Assembly: GCA_024275315.1 (NCBI GenBank)
Contig: JAJRZK010000002.1
Coordinates: 36,801-100,800, forward strand
DNA: 64,000 nucleotides
Direction: 5' to 3'
DNA from: Nitrospirota bacterium
GTDB lineage: Bacteria; Nitrospinota_A; UBA7883
Shown here in pieces: positions 40,822 through 49,394 of this stretch (position 1 is its first letter; each line of letters starts with the position of its first letter). Both the position numbers and the translations under genes were made by a program. The notes below the pieces were generated by a model, which was given only the letters and a program-made list of their open reading frames with translations, ran no database searches and had not been told where the DNA came from.

Positions 40822-41721
40822 ATGCATCCGGAAGAAGAACTTTCTGCGCTTATCGGCAAAGCAAAGGTTTTAATAGAGGCGTTACCTTATATCAGGGTGT
40901 TCAAGGGCAAAACTTTTGTCATAAAGTATGGCGGCTCGGCCATGGTGGACCAGGATCTGAAAAACAGTTTCGCCAGGGATATTGCGCTGTTAAAGCTTAT
41001 CGGGGTCAACCCGATAGTTGTCCATGGCGGCGGGCCGCAGATCGGGCAAACCTTAAGCAGAATGAAAATCGAATCCAGATTCGTCGACGGCATACGAGTG
41101 ACCGATGAGGAGACCATCAATATCGTGGAGATGGTGCTGGTGGGAAAAGTGAACAAGGAAATAGTCGCGATGATAAACAGCCATGGAGGCCCCGCCATCG
41201 GGTTGTCCGGCAAGGACGGGTCCCTGTTGAAGGCGGAAAAAATGTTTATCGAAAAAAGCGAGCCGGAGCATGAAAGGCCGGAAATCATCGACATAGGCAT
41301 GGTCGGCAAAGTAACAAGCGTAAACACGGACATCCTGGCGTTGCTTGAGAAGGGAGGCTTCATACCCATCATAGCCCCCGTCGGTTTCGGCCGGGCGGAC
41401 GAAACATTCAACATCAACGCCGATTTCGTGGCCGGAGCGGTGGCGGGCGCGACAAAGGCCGAGAAGCTGTTGTTGCTTACCGATGAAAAAGGGATACTCG
41501 ACTCCGGTAAAAACCTGATATCCACACTCACCGAAAACGCGGCCAGAGAGCTGGTCGCAACTGGTGTTATCACAGGCGGGATGTTACCCAAAGTCAAAGC
41601 ATGCTTTTCGGCGCTTTCCGCGGGCGTAAAAAAAGCCCACATCATCGACGGCAGGGTTACCCATTCAACCCTGCTGGAAATATTTACGGACAAAGGTGTC
41701 GGCACCGAAATGTTGCAATAA
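40822..41721 (+). CDS. argB: Acetylglutamate kinase
   Basis: A 299-residue amino acid kinase that phosphorylates N-acetylglutamate in arginine synthesis. The lysine/glycine motif [38 protein letters not shown] and [18 protein letters not shown] are intact. The N-terminal helix ([20 protein letters not shown]) is of the longer type seen in arginine-inhibited hexameric enzymes, so feedback inhibition is possible (inference). It starts 19 nt after the Phd-like gene. No other arg gene lies nearby. Confidence 0.96.
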   Translation: MHPEEELSALIGKAKVLIEALPYIRVFKGKTFVIKYGGSAMVDQDLKNSFARDIALLKLIGVNPIVVHGGGPQIGQTLSRMKIESRFVDGIRVTDEETINIVEMVLVGKVNKEIVAMINSHGGPAIGLSGKDGSLLKAEKMFIEKSEPEHERPEIIDIGMVGKVTSVNTDILALLEKGGFIPIIAPVGFGRADETFNINADFVAGAVAGATKAEKLLLLTDEKGILDSGKNLISTLTENAARELVATGVITGGMLPKVKACFSALSAGVKKAHIIDGRVTHSTLLEIFTDKGVGTEMLQ

Positions 41722-41879
41722 CAAAACCGTGTCCATAATTTGATCGCGTACAGATTCTTTTCTTTGCCAGCCCTCCTGATTAATTGATATCATTGTATGG
41801 AGAATTACCATCGTAATTCTGTCGTACAACACCAAATCATACGTGATGAGTATTAATGTCCGTCCAATATATATCTGAG

Positions 41880-43052
41880 ATGAACAGCAGAGCACCGGCC
41901 ATAATTTTACTTTCGCTGATCGTCGCCCTCGCGTTCTCCGGTTGCGCCACCGCGCCTGAAGCCAGCGTACGAGGCGGCGGCGGGCCATCTATGACCAACG
42001 CCAGGAACGAGGCTTATAACGGACCCAAAGCCAGGCTGGCCGTGATCAAATTTATCAACAAAAGCGCGAAAGGCGGAAGCCAGCTTGGCGGGGGTATGGC
42101 CGATATGCTGGTGACGGCTCTGTTTAACTCCAACCGTTTCATCATGCTCGATCGCCAGGATCTGGATGCGGTTATAAACGAGCAGGACTTCGCTGCGGCC
42201 GGCAAAGTGTCACAGGCTACCGCCATCGCCATAGGCGAGCTTGAGGGGGCGGAGCTGCTGGTCATGGGCGCCGTGACCGGGTTTGAAGCGGACCGGATCG
42301 GAGCCGGTGGAATCGCCGTGGGCATTCTCTCACTGGGCGCATCCATCGCGGTAAAAAGCGCGAATCGTGACGCCCCCCTGGGGGCTGTTACATACAAGGA
42401 ATCCTTTGTTTCGATTGATCTAAAAATCGTGGACGCCAAAACCGGCAGGGTAGTCTTCGCAGACTCTGTGGAAGGAAAGTACAAAAACTGGGGAGGCGGA
42501 ATCATCGGTGGTGTCGGTGGAGGTTGGTCCCGGACACCTGTCGGGCTTGGTGGATGGGCGGGAACCGGCGCAGAGCAGGCTATCAGGGTTTGCATAGAAT
42601 CCGCCGTGGCTGATGTTGTAAAAAACATACCTGCGCAATATTACAGGTTCGAAGAAAACTCCGACACCGTCATGTCCAGCCAGCTCGCGGCTATCTATCC
42701 CGTCAATCTGGCAAACCCCGTCGCCTTCGGTCCCGCCCAGCGTGAGGCCAGGATTATCGAGGGGGAGGACGATTATCGAAAGTTGCTTTCAGGGCTTCAC
42801 GTAGACAAGTCCACCGCCCCCGCTTTCGACTGGAGCCGCAACAAACTCGTTGCGGTGTTCGCCGGAGAAAAACCTGCGCAGGGATACAGAATCGGAGTGG
42901 ACAAGGCCATCCATCATAAGGACAGGCTGGAAATCCAGATCAAACAGGCGGCTCCACCCGAACCAGACAGCGCCGAGCCCGGTCCGGACTGGCCGTTCGA
43001 CGTGGTGCGGATAGAAAACCCGGGCAAGCCCATCGAATTTGTCTGGAACTAG
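41880..43052 (+). CDS. CsgG-like lipoprotein with C-terminal PrcB-like domain
   Basis: A 390-residue lipoprotein: signal peptide with lipobox ALAFSGC, then a CsgG/TolB-N-like domain (residues ~45-250; ARLAVIKFINKSAKG ... FIMLDRQDLDAVINEQDFAAAGKVSQATAIAIGELEGAELLVMGAVTGF). The last ~85 residues resemble the PrcB C-terminal domain (SRNKLVAVFAGEKPAQGYRI ... PFDVVRIENPGKPIEFVW). CsgG proteins form or assist outer-membrane secretion pores; no curli subunit genes are adjacent. I take ATG 41880, which gives a short signal peptide n-region; an in-frame ATG at 41856 is possible. Confidence 0.8.
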   Translation: MNSRAPAIILLSLIVALAFSGCATAPEASVRGGGGPSMTNARNEAYNGPKARLAVIKFINKSAKGGSQLGGGMADMLVTALFNSNRFIMLDRQDLDAVINEQDFAAAGKVSQATAIAIGELEGAELLVMGAVTGFEADRIGAGGIAVGILSLGASIAVKSANRDAPLGAVTYKESFVSIDLKIVDAKTGRVVFADSVEGKYKNWGGGIIGGVGGGWSRTPVGLGGWAGTGAEQAIRVCIESAVADVVKNIPAQYYRFEENSDTVMSSQLAAIYPVNLANPVAFGPAQREARIIEGEDDYRKLLSGLHVDKSTAPAFDWSRNKLVAVFAGEKPAQGYRIGVDKAIHHKDRLEIQIKQAAPPEPDSAEPGPDWPFDVVRIENPGKPIEFVWN

Positions 43053-43070
43053 GCGCTGGTTGCAAAACCT

Positions 43071-43628
43071 TCAGAAAAGCTCGCCAGTCCCGCTCGAGTC
43101 GAGCTTGTTCCAGAATTGCAAAAAATAGTCCACGGCCGAAATCACCGAAAGGATCATGGCAATGATTATGCCGATCTGGCCAATGTAGTGGAACACGATA
43201 TTAAAATCGAGTATGAGAAACAGGATCGCCACGATTTCTGCGACCATCTTGTATTTCCCGGAAGCGCCGGAAGATATGTGAATCCCCTGGGCCGACGCTA
43301 TCATGCGAAGTCCTGATACGGCGAATTCCCTGCCTATTATAACAACCACTATCCAGGCGGCCACCCTGTCAAGCTCCACCAATGGCACAAGCGCCGCTAT
43401 AACCAGCAGTTTGTCGGCGACCGGATCCAGCAGTTTGCCAAGCAACGTAACCTGGTTCGTCACCCTGGCGAGGTGACCATCGAGCCAATCCGTTACGGCG
43501 GCCAGGCTGAAAATAACCGCCGCGAAAAAGCACGAGAGCATGGAAGGGGAAATAAGAAACACCAGCAGTAAAGGGACAAGGAATATGCGCAGAAGCGTAA
43601 GCTTGTTGGGAAGATTCAAGTCAATCAT
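43071..43628 (-). CDS. pgsA: CDP-diacylglycerol--glycerol-3-phosphate 3-phosphatidyltransferase
   Basis: A 185-residue membrane enzyme that makes phosphatidylglycerol phosphate. The CDP-alcohol phosphotransferase signature D-G-x2-A-R-x8-G-x3-D-x3-D is complete in DWLDGHLARVTNQVTLLGKLLDPVADK. Several transmembrane helices follow. Start at ATG 43628; a TTG eight codons upstream is less likely. It converges on the CsgG-like gene with an 18-bp gap. Confidence 0.95.
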   Translation of the reverse strand: MIDLNLPNKLTLLRIFLVPLLLVFLISPSMLSCFFAAVIFSLAAVTDWLDGHLARVTNQVTLLGKLLDPVADKLLVIAALVPLVELDRVAAWIVVVIIGREFAVSGLRMIASAQGIHISSGASGKYKMVAEIVAILFLILDFNIVFHYIGQIGIIIAMILSVISAVDYFLQFWNKLDSSGTGELF

Positions 43629-43797
43629 CGAAATTACGCCCGTTTCCCGCAAGTGTTCAACCAGGAAAGGTGCGGTAAAACACCTTGTTTATACTACACA
43701 AGGGCGCATCGCATCTATTCAAGAAACGCGAGCTCTTTAATATCGTAAACGCGCCAGACCCCGGAAAACCCCCGGGCGGAACCGCTTCGGATACCCG

Positions 43798-44733
43798 CTA
43801 GTCTTCCAGGATATATCTTGAAGGGTTGATGGGAACGCCATTGAGGGCAACTTCATAATGCAGATGTGGACCAGTGGATCTTCCCGTGTTGCCAACCATC
43901 GCGATCACATCGCCACGTTTGACCTTCTGCCCAAGCTTTACAAGATTTTTGGAACAATGGCCGAAACGGGTTACAACTCCGTACCCGTGGTCTATCTCCA
44001 CCATGTTGCCGTATCCGCGATGGTAACCGGAACGGATAACAATACCATTGGCGGGAGAAATAATCGGCGAGTTTAACTGCGTGGCGATATCAAGCCCCTC
44101 ATGCATTTCGCGAAGACCGGTAAAGGGTGAACGCCTGTATCCGAAGGTGGAGGTGACCCATCCCCGGGTCGGCCAAATCGACGGCGTGTGCGACAACAGC
44201 GAGGACTGCTCCTTGAAAAACTCGTCGAGCTCAAAAAAGCTGATCTCCTGACTTTCCGCCTGGTTTTTTATACGCTCAAGGTCGCTGTCGAGCGATTCCA
44301 TCAGAGATTGCGAATATTTCTTCGACGCGGACGAGAAGCTGACCATTGCGTCCTTGTTTGGTCCTCCGGCTCCCATTTCCCGGCCCCCGGAGGGCCTTGT
44401 CTCAAGAGCAGTGATTACCCTGAGTTTTCTGTCAAATTGCTCCAGACGAACCAACTGCGCTTCTACTTGCTTCAGTTTCTGGCTGAATTGCTGAATTTCG
44501 AGCTTTTGTGTGGCGGCTATGGTTTTGAGAGATGAAAGTTGCTCCAGTTCTTTGCTTTTTTCCAAAACCGTATAGGAAAAATAGCTGAACCCGACAATGG
44601 AAAAGACACCAATTGCGATAAAGCTGTTGATGACTGATTTCGGAACGGAGAACCGCCTAAATTGGCCCGTTACGTCCGGGACAAAAATGAAAGTGTATTT
44701 TTTGGAAAAGAGCTTCCCTAAAATCCTAAACAT
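43798..44733 (-). CDS. M23 family metallopeptidase (LytM/NlpD-like)
   Basis: A 311-residue membrane-anchored murein hydrolase or hydrolase activator. One N-terminal transmembrane helix (VINSFIAIGVFSIVGFSYFSY), a coiled coil (KSKELEQLSSLKTIAATQKLEIQQFSQKLKQVEAQLVRLEQ), and a C-terminal LytM domain with FGYRRSPFTGLREMHEGLDIA, YGNMVEIDHGYGVVTRFGH and GPHLHYEV. The zinc ligands are present, so the domain is probably catalytic. Start at ATG 44733; an open frame extends 16 codons upstream. Confidence 0.9.
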   Translation of the reverse strand: MFRILGKLFSKKYTFIFVPDVTGQFRRFSVPKSVINSFIAIGVFSIVGFSYFSYTVLEKSKELEQLSSLKTIAATQKLEIQQFSQKLKQVEAQLVRLEQFDRKLRVITALETRPSGGREMGAGGPNKDAMVSFSSASKKYSQSLMESLDSDLERIKNQAESQEISFFELDEFFKEQSSLLSHTPSIWPTRGWVTSTFGYRRSPFTGLREMHEGLDIATQLNSPIISPANGIVIRSGYHRGYGNMVEIDHGYGVVTRFGHCSKNLVKLGQKVKRGDVIAMVGNTGRSTGPHLHYEVALNGVPINPSRYILED

Positions 44734-44868
44734 CCCCTCGATCTTATCAGGTACGCAGAGTGGGCAGACATCCGATATCATGCAACCACACCACGACAGT
44801 TGCCATTTTCATTCGGCCAAAAGGCCATCGCAATAAATAAGAATTTATATAATGGTAGCCTTTGTAAG

Positions 44869-45363
44869 TCAAGACCTTTTTAGGGACCTGGCTGGTCGTG
44901 ACACCGGCTTGTCCTGCAACGTAAACCTGTCGTCCATAGAAACAAAACGATCAGCGGCCTCTATCATCATCTCTGCGCAAGTCTCCGGAAATGACCAGAC
45001 CTCAACCTTGCATCCACGGTTTTTAAGATACCACACCAGGGGGAGATAGTCCTTGTCCCCAGCCACAACCACGGCCACATCCAGCTTGTCGGCGAGAGTC
45101 ACCGCGTCTATTGTCAACCAGGCGTCTGCGTTTTTCACCGGCTGTTTTATCTCGCCCCCCAGGTTGAGCCAGAACTTCTTGAATTCGTCACTGATATTCT
45201 TGTGTATCGGCTTGTAATAGATGATTCTGATGATTTCCCTGTGCCCGATCTCTTCGATAAGTTGAATATAGTTCACCCGGCCACCATGGATATTGTACCC
45301 CCCGAGCTCTATGTTTTCGGCGTCTATGAACACGCCCACTTTTTGATAAACTAGTGTTGACAT
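44869..45363 (-). CDS. NYN domain protein (LabA/DUF88-like)
   Basis: A 164-residue PIN-like NYN domain: VGVFIDAENIELGG at the N-terminus, VDAVTLADKLDVAVVVAGDKDYLPLVWYL in the middle (acidic metal-binding residues) and VEVWSFP near the C-terminus. NYN proteins are predicted ribonucleases or RNA-binding factors. The family call is firm; the substrate is unknown. No gene follows closely on the same strand. Confidence 0.85.
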   Translation of the reverse strand: MSTLVYQKVGVFIDAENIELGGYNIHGGRVNYIQLIEEIGHREIIRIIYYKPIHKNISDEFKKFWLNLGGEIKQPVKNADAWLTIDAVTLADKLDVAVVVAGDKDYLPLVWYLKNRGCKVEVWSFPETCAEMMIEAADRFVSMDDRFTLQDKPVSRPARSLKRS

Positions 45364-45702
45364 TGATAATGTGTTCCCTGTTAAGTGTTACGTTCGTCAA
45401 GCTGTATGTTATAATTTGAACCCGTGCGCTCCGCTTGTTACGACTTGTCCAGCGACACAACCGTGACGCATCAGGAGGTGTGGCCAGTAACGGAGTGTTT
45501 AACACAGCCAATGATGACTTCGCCTACATCAGGCCAAAAATTTGGCTGACCTTATGCCGCCAGGTTCTGCGCCGTTTTACCATATAAAGTTATTGTGGCG
45601 CGATGACGATATAATTTATTATACACTATCTGTGCGCTTGTTCCGCCATGTTGGCCATGAAAAACATAATATCTCACTTAGTCATTGTGTTTACAGTCAC
45701 TT
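45364..45702. other. Intergenic region between divergent NYN and ATP-grasp genes
   Basis: About 340 bp, with promoters expected in both directions. A TATAAT occurs at 45610-45615 without a good -35. Very short frames after an AGGAGG at ~45472 (23-30 codons) show no recognisable features. Confidence 0.4.
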
Positions 45703-46680
45703 ATGGGAAAACAATTTAACATACTCATAACAGCCGCCTCCAGGAGAGTGGCTATGATCAGGGGGTTTAAGGATGCGTTGACGAAACTGGGTATAAAGGG
45801 ATCCGTGATCGCCACAGACACTGACAAGCTTTCGCCGGGTTTAAGATTCTGCGACAGATTTCATCTTGTTCCTCTCTCAGGCTCGGAAAAATATATCCCG
45901 CGGATACTTCAAATCTGCAAAGAGGAAAAGGTCTCGCTGATGGTGCCCACGATCGACGAGGAACTCCAGGTATTCGGCCAGCACAAACGGGATTTCCTGG
46001 CGATTGGTGTCACACCGCTGGTTTCGGATGAAAACGTCGGCATGCTCTGCAGGGACAAATACCTGACAGCCGGGTTTTTCAAAAAACACGGGTTCCCCTT
46101 TGCCGAAACATTTCTACCCTCCCAGCTTGACTATGAAACAATCGACTACCCGCTATTTATCAAGCCAAGGGTGGGAAGGGGATCGGTGGGCGCGTACCCG
46201 ATACGCAACGAAACGGAGCTTCGTTTTTTTTCCAGCTATGTAGAAAACCCTGTTATCCAGCGTTTCTTGCCGGGGAAAGAATATACGATAGATGTTCTGA
46301 CCAGCCTGGATGGCAAAATATTGTCGGTCGTGCCCAGGGAGAGGCTTGTTATCCGCGCTGGCGTCTGCGACAAGGGCAAAACATACAAAGGCCGGGACCT
46401 GATCGATATCAGCGTTGCCATCTGCGAAAAACTCGGAACGATAGGGCCGGCCAATTTGCAATGCAAGATATTCAACGGATCAATATCCTTTTTCGAAATA
46501 AACCCAAGGTTCTCCGGCGCCATACAGCTTACCGTCGCCTCGGGAGCCGACTTCTTCTCTCTGATCATAAAAGACGCGTTGGGAGAGTCTCCAGAGCCTG
46601 CCATAGGAAAGTTCAAAGACGGGTTTTTAATGTTGAGCTACGAGGAAAGCATTTTCGAAAATCCCGCCGACGATAATTAA
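45703..46680 (+). CDS. ATP-grasp carboxylate-amine ligase-like protein
   Basis: A 325-residue ATP-grasp enzyme of the CarB/PylC-like group. N-terminal pre-ATP-grasp fold NILITAASRRVAMIRGFKDAL; then PTIDEELQVF, CRDKYLTAGFFKKHGFPF, PLFIKPRVGRGSVGAYPI (ATP binding) and FFEINPRFSGAIQLTVASGADF (metal binding). The substrate is unknown; such enzymes join a carboxylate to an amine, often in secondary or cell-surface metabolism. Start at ATG 45703; the frame opens six codons earlier. It is isolated from operon partners and converges on the tRNA nucleotidyltransferase. Confidence 0.8.
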   Translation: MGKQFNILITAASRRVAMIRGFKDALTKLGIKGSVIATDTDKLSPGLRFCDRFHLVPLSGSEKYIPRILQICKEEKVSLMVPTIDEELQVFGQHKRDFLAIGVTPLVSDENVGMLCRDKYLTAGFFKKHGFPFAETFLPSQLDYETIDYPLFIKPRVGRGSVGAYPIRNETELRFFSSYVENPVIQRFLPGKEYTIDVLTSLDGKILSVVPRERLVIRAGVCDKGKTYKGRDLIDISVAICEKLGTIGPANLQCKIFNGSISFFEINPRFSGAIQLTVASGADFFSLIIKDALGESPEPAIGKFKDGFLMLSYEESIFENPADDN

Positions 46681-46694
46681 CTTCCTTAACTACA

Positions 46695-49349
46695 TCAGCT
46701 TTCACCCTTTTCCCGCTCAATATTTTCCAACATCTGCTTGGCCAGTAAAAGCGCCTGGTCCCTGTCTGTAACCGACCCATCCAGTTGCGCCGCCATCAAT
46801 CTTGAAAGGACGCTCCCGATCTTTTCCGAAGGATCCGCTCCAAGCGCCAGCAGGTCATGGCCGTTTATCAGCGGCTTGACGTCTTTTATATCTGCAAGAT
46901 AGCTGGTCACGGCATCTCGAATCCGGCCATCTGATGATTTGGCCGCCAGATACAGCAACGCCTCGTCCTCCATGGGGACAAACAACTCGCGCAACCTGGA
47001 AGGGGGCGCGTCTTTTTTACTGGCAAGGATTCCGAAAGCCTTACGCGCATGGGCCATGCTGTCCGTCATCTTGTCCATATCGTGTTTGGCGGATTTATAT
47101 GTGGCTTTTAACTCCTCTATTTGCGGCAGATCCAGCTTGTCGATCAGCGCCATGAGAAACACGCGCCATCTTCTGGCCGGATGATCCGGGAAGGTCAGGT
47201 CATGCCACGCCAGGATATCTTCGCACCGGCCCATCAACGCTTCGGAGGAACTGTCAAACTTTATGCCAGGATGGATAAACCGAAGCAAATCAAGCTGTTT
47301 TATCCTGGCGATGGCTCCAGCCGGGTGGCGCTCATTCAATATCATTATCAGCTCTGTCAGCAATCGATCGCTCGAAAGCCTGCTGAACAACTTGTGGTGT
47401 ATCGCGCTTTTGAGTAAAGCAAGGGTTTGCCTGCCAATCGAAAAGCCCAGCCTGTGCTCGAACCGGACGGCTCTGAAAGCCCTTGTCGGGTCTTCTACAA
47501 AGCTCAAGTTATGCAGAACGCGTATGGCATGATCCTTGATATCCGCCTGACCGCCGAAAAAATCTATCAGCATATATGGCCTGGGACCGTTAAGCCTGAT
47601 CGCCATAGCGTTGACCGAAAAATCACGCCTGTACAAATCGTTGCGTATGGCGCTCATCTTCACAACGGGAAGCGCGGCGGGGTGCGGATAATATTCTATC
47701 CTGGCAGTGGCGATATCGAGCTTGGACCCACCTGGCATGGTCACGACCGCAGTCTTGAATTTTTCGTGCGTATGTATCCTCCCCCCAACACGGAGCGCCA
47801 GTTTTTTCGCGAACTGTATTCCGTCCCCCTCGATAACGATATCAGTGTCCATACTGGGGGCGCGTAGCAAAAGGTCGCGAACAAACCCCCCCGCCACATA
47901 GGCCGAATATCCGCTCTCATCAGCCACTTCGGATATCAACCCGAAAAGGTCGAGCATCTTTTCGGGCAACATCTCTTTCATCAACGACCGCACATCTTTG
48001 CTGAGCGGGTCGCGTCTGACGCTGGATGAACGGCCGGCGAAATATGGTTTTTTCAGGCTGTCGCCATACAGTTTGCTCAGGATCATACCCCGGGATATCA
48101 CCCCCGCCAGTCTGCCGCTCGACGGATCAACCACCGGCGCGAACTTCTGCCGTCTGCCCAATATTAATTCTTCCACAAGGCTGATGGGAGCCTCCGGCGA
48201 GACAGCCTCAAACTCGCTGATCATAAAATCAGCCACAGGTTTTTCCGCCATATCGTGATAGATCGCTTTTTCTATGATCTGCCGTGTCACAATACCCCTG
48301 ACCTTGTCACCATCGACTACGGGCAACCCGCTGACATCGAACCGTGTCATCAGGGTGTGCGCTTGATGGATGGTGGAGCCTGCGTCTACGCTGATCACCT
48401 TTTCAACCATCATCTCCCCGGCGGTTAACATAGGCTCCAACGAATCGCTTATGGCTATTCTCAGCTTCTCCAGTGTCTGCGGAAGAGTCATGTCCTTGAT
48501 GGTGGCCGACGCCGCCATCTGGTGGCCGCCGCCGCCAAGTTTGCCCGCGATGATCCCCACGTTCACGGCCTCGACGCGGCTTCTTGCGATCAGATGTATC
48601 CTGTCGTCCATCCTGACCATGACGAACAGGGCGTTGGGATTCTCCATATCCATGATCTTGTGCGCGAGCGTGGACAGGTCGCCTATGTAACGCACGGTCG
48701 ATGCGGAAGTGATCGCAAGCTCAACACCTCCTATCTTGTCGAACTCCAGGTTTGCCAACAGCCTGTTTAACATCTCCACCTGCTGGGCGTTCAGTTCCCG
48801 CTTTAAGAACACAGACACCGCATTCAGATCCGCCCCGCAGCTTAACAACCATCGGCAAGCTTCAAAGTCTTCCCCGCGGACAGACGAAAAGGTCAGCATC
48901 CCGGTATCTTCATAAAGCCCGAGTATCATCAGGGTAGCCTCGGCGGGGGACAGATCCATCCCCCTTTCCCGAAGAAGCTCTGTAAACACCGTTACCGTCG
49001 AACCGCGCTCCCGGACCACGGCATGGTCATATGGAATATCTATCGCCGAGGAAACATGATGATCGTACAGATGAACTTTCACGTCGTCCCTGTCGGCCAG
49101 ATCGGCGAACAACCCTATCCGGCTCCTGGTGCAGGCGTCCACCACCACCATCTGACGAATCGCGTCATGATCGAGCCCCTTGAGCTTGCGATAGGGTGTC
49201 TGGAAATAGGTTTGCTCCATATAGTCGCGCACGTTTTTTTCCTGTGAGCCGGGAAACACCAGAACGGCGTCCGGATATAGTTTTTTCGCCGCGACCATGG
49301 AGGCCAGGCAATCAAAATCGGCGTGGAGATGCGTGGTTATTATTATCAA
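46695..49349 (-). CDS. A-adding type tRNA nucleotidyltransferase with DHH and CBS domains
   Basis: An 884-residue fusion. Residues 1-300 are a DHH/DHHA1 phosphoesterase (TTHLHADFDCLASMVAA, VVVDACTR, HLYDHHVS, GGGGHQMAASATI). Residues ~310-430 hold a CBS pair (VISVDAGSTIHQAHTLMTRFDVSGLPVVDGDKVRGIVTR). Residues ~475-880 form a class II polyA polymerase/CCA enzyme (YVAGGFVRDLLL, MDTDIVIEGDG, RRDFSVNAMAI). This architecture is typical of lineages where CCA addition is split between a CC-adding and an A-adding enzyme, so a second nucleotidyltransferase is expected elsewhere. The start seems to be TTG 49349. Confidence 0.9.
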   Translation of the reverse strand: MIIITTHLHADFDCLASMVAAKKLYPDAVLVFPGSQEKNVRDYMEQTYFQTPYRKLKGLDHDAIRQMVVVDACTRSRIGLFADLADRDDVKVHLYDHHVSSAIDIPYDHAVVRERGSTVTVFTELLRERGMDLSPAEATLMILGLYEDTGMLTFSSVRGEDFEACRWLLSCGADLNAVSVFLKRELNAQQVEMLNRLLANLEFDKIGGVELAITSASTVRYIGDLSTLAHKIMDMENPNALFVMVRMDDRIHLIARSRVEAVNVGIIAGKLGGGGHQMAASATIKDMTLPQTLEKLRIAISDSLEPMLTAGEMMVEKVISVDAGSTIHQAHTLMTRFDVSGLPVVDGDKVRGIVTRQIIEKAIYHDMAEKPVADFMISEFEAVSPEAPISLVEELILGRRQKFAPVVDPSSGRLAGVISRGMILSKLYGDSLKKPYFAGRSSSVRRDPLSKDVRSLMKEMLPEKMLDLFGLISEVADESGYSAYVAGGFVRDLLLRAPSMDTDIVIEGDGIQFAKKLALRVGGRIHTHEKFKTAVVTMPGGSKLDIATARIEYYPHPAALPVVKMSAIRNDLYRRDFSVNAMAIRLNGPRPYMLIDFFGGQADIKDHAIRVLHNLSFVEDPTRAFRAVRFEHRLGFSIGRQTLALLKSAIHHKLFSRLSSDRLLTELIMILNERHPAGAIARIKQLDLLRFIHPGIKFDSSSEALMGRCEDILAWHDLTFPDHPARRWRVFLMALIDKLDLPQIEELKATYKSAKHDMDKMTDSMAHARKAFGILASKKDAPPSRLRELFVPMEDEALLYLAAKSSDGRIRDAVTSYLADIKDVKPLINGHDLLALGADPSEKIGSVLSRLMAAQLDGSVTDRDQALLLAKQMLENIEREKGES

Positions 49350-49394
49350 TTGCTTTTGCTATCTCTATTATAAGTTTTATACTTCCCGCGCCAT

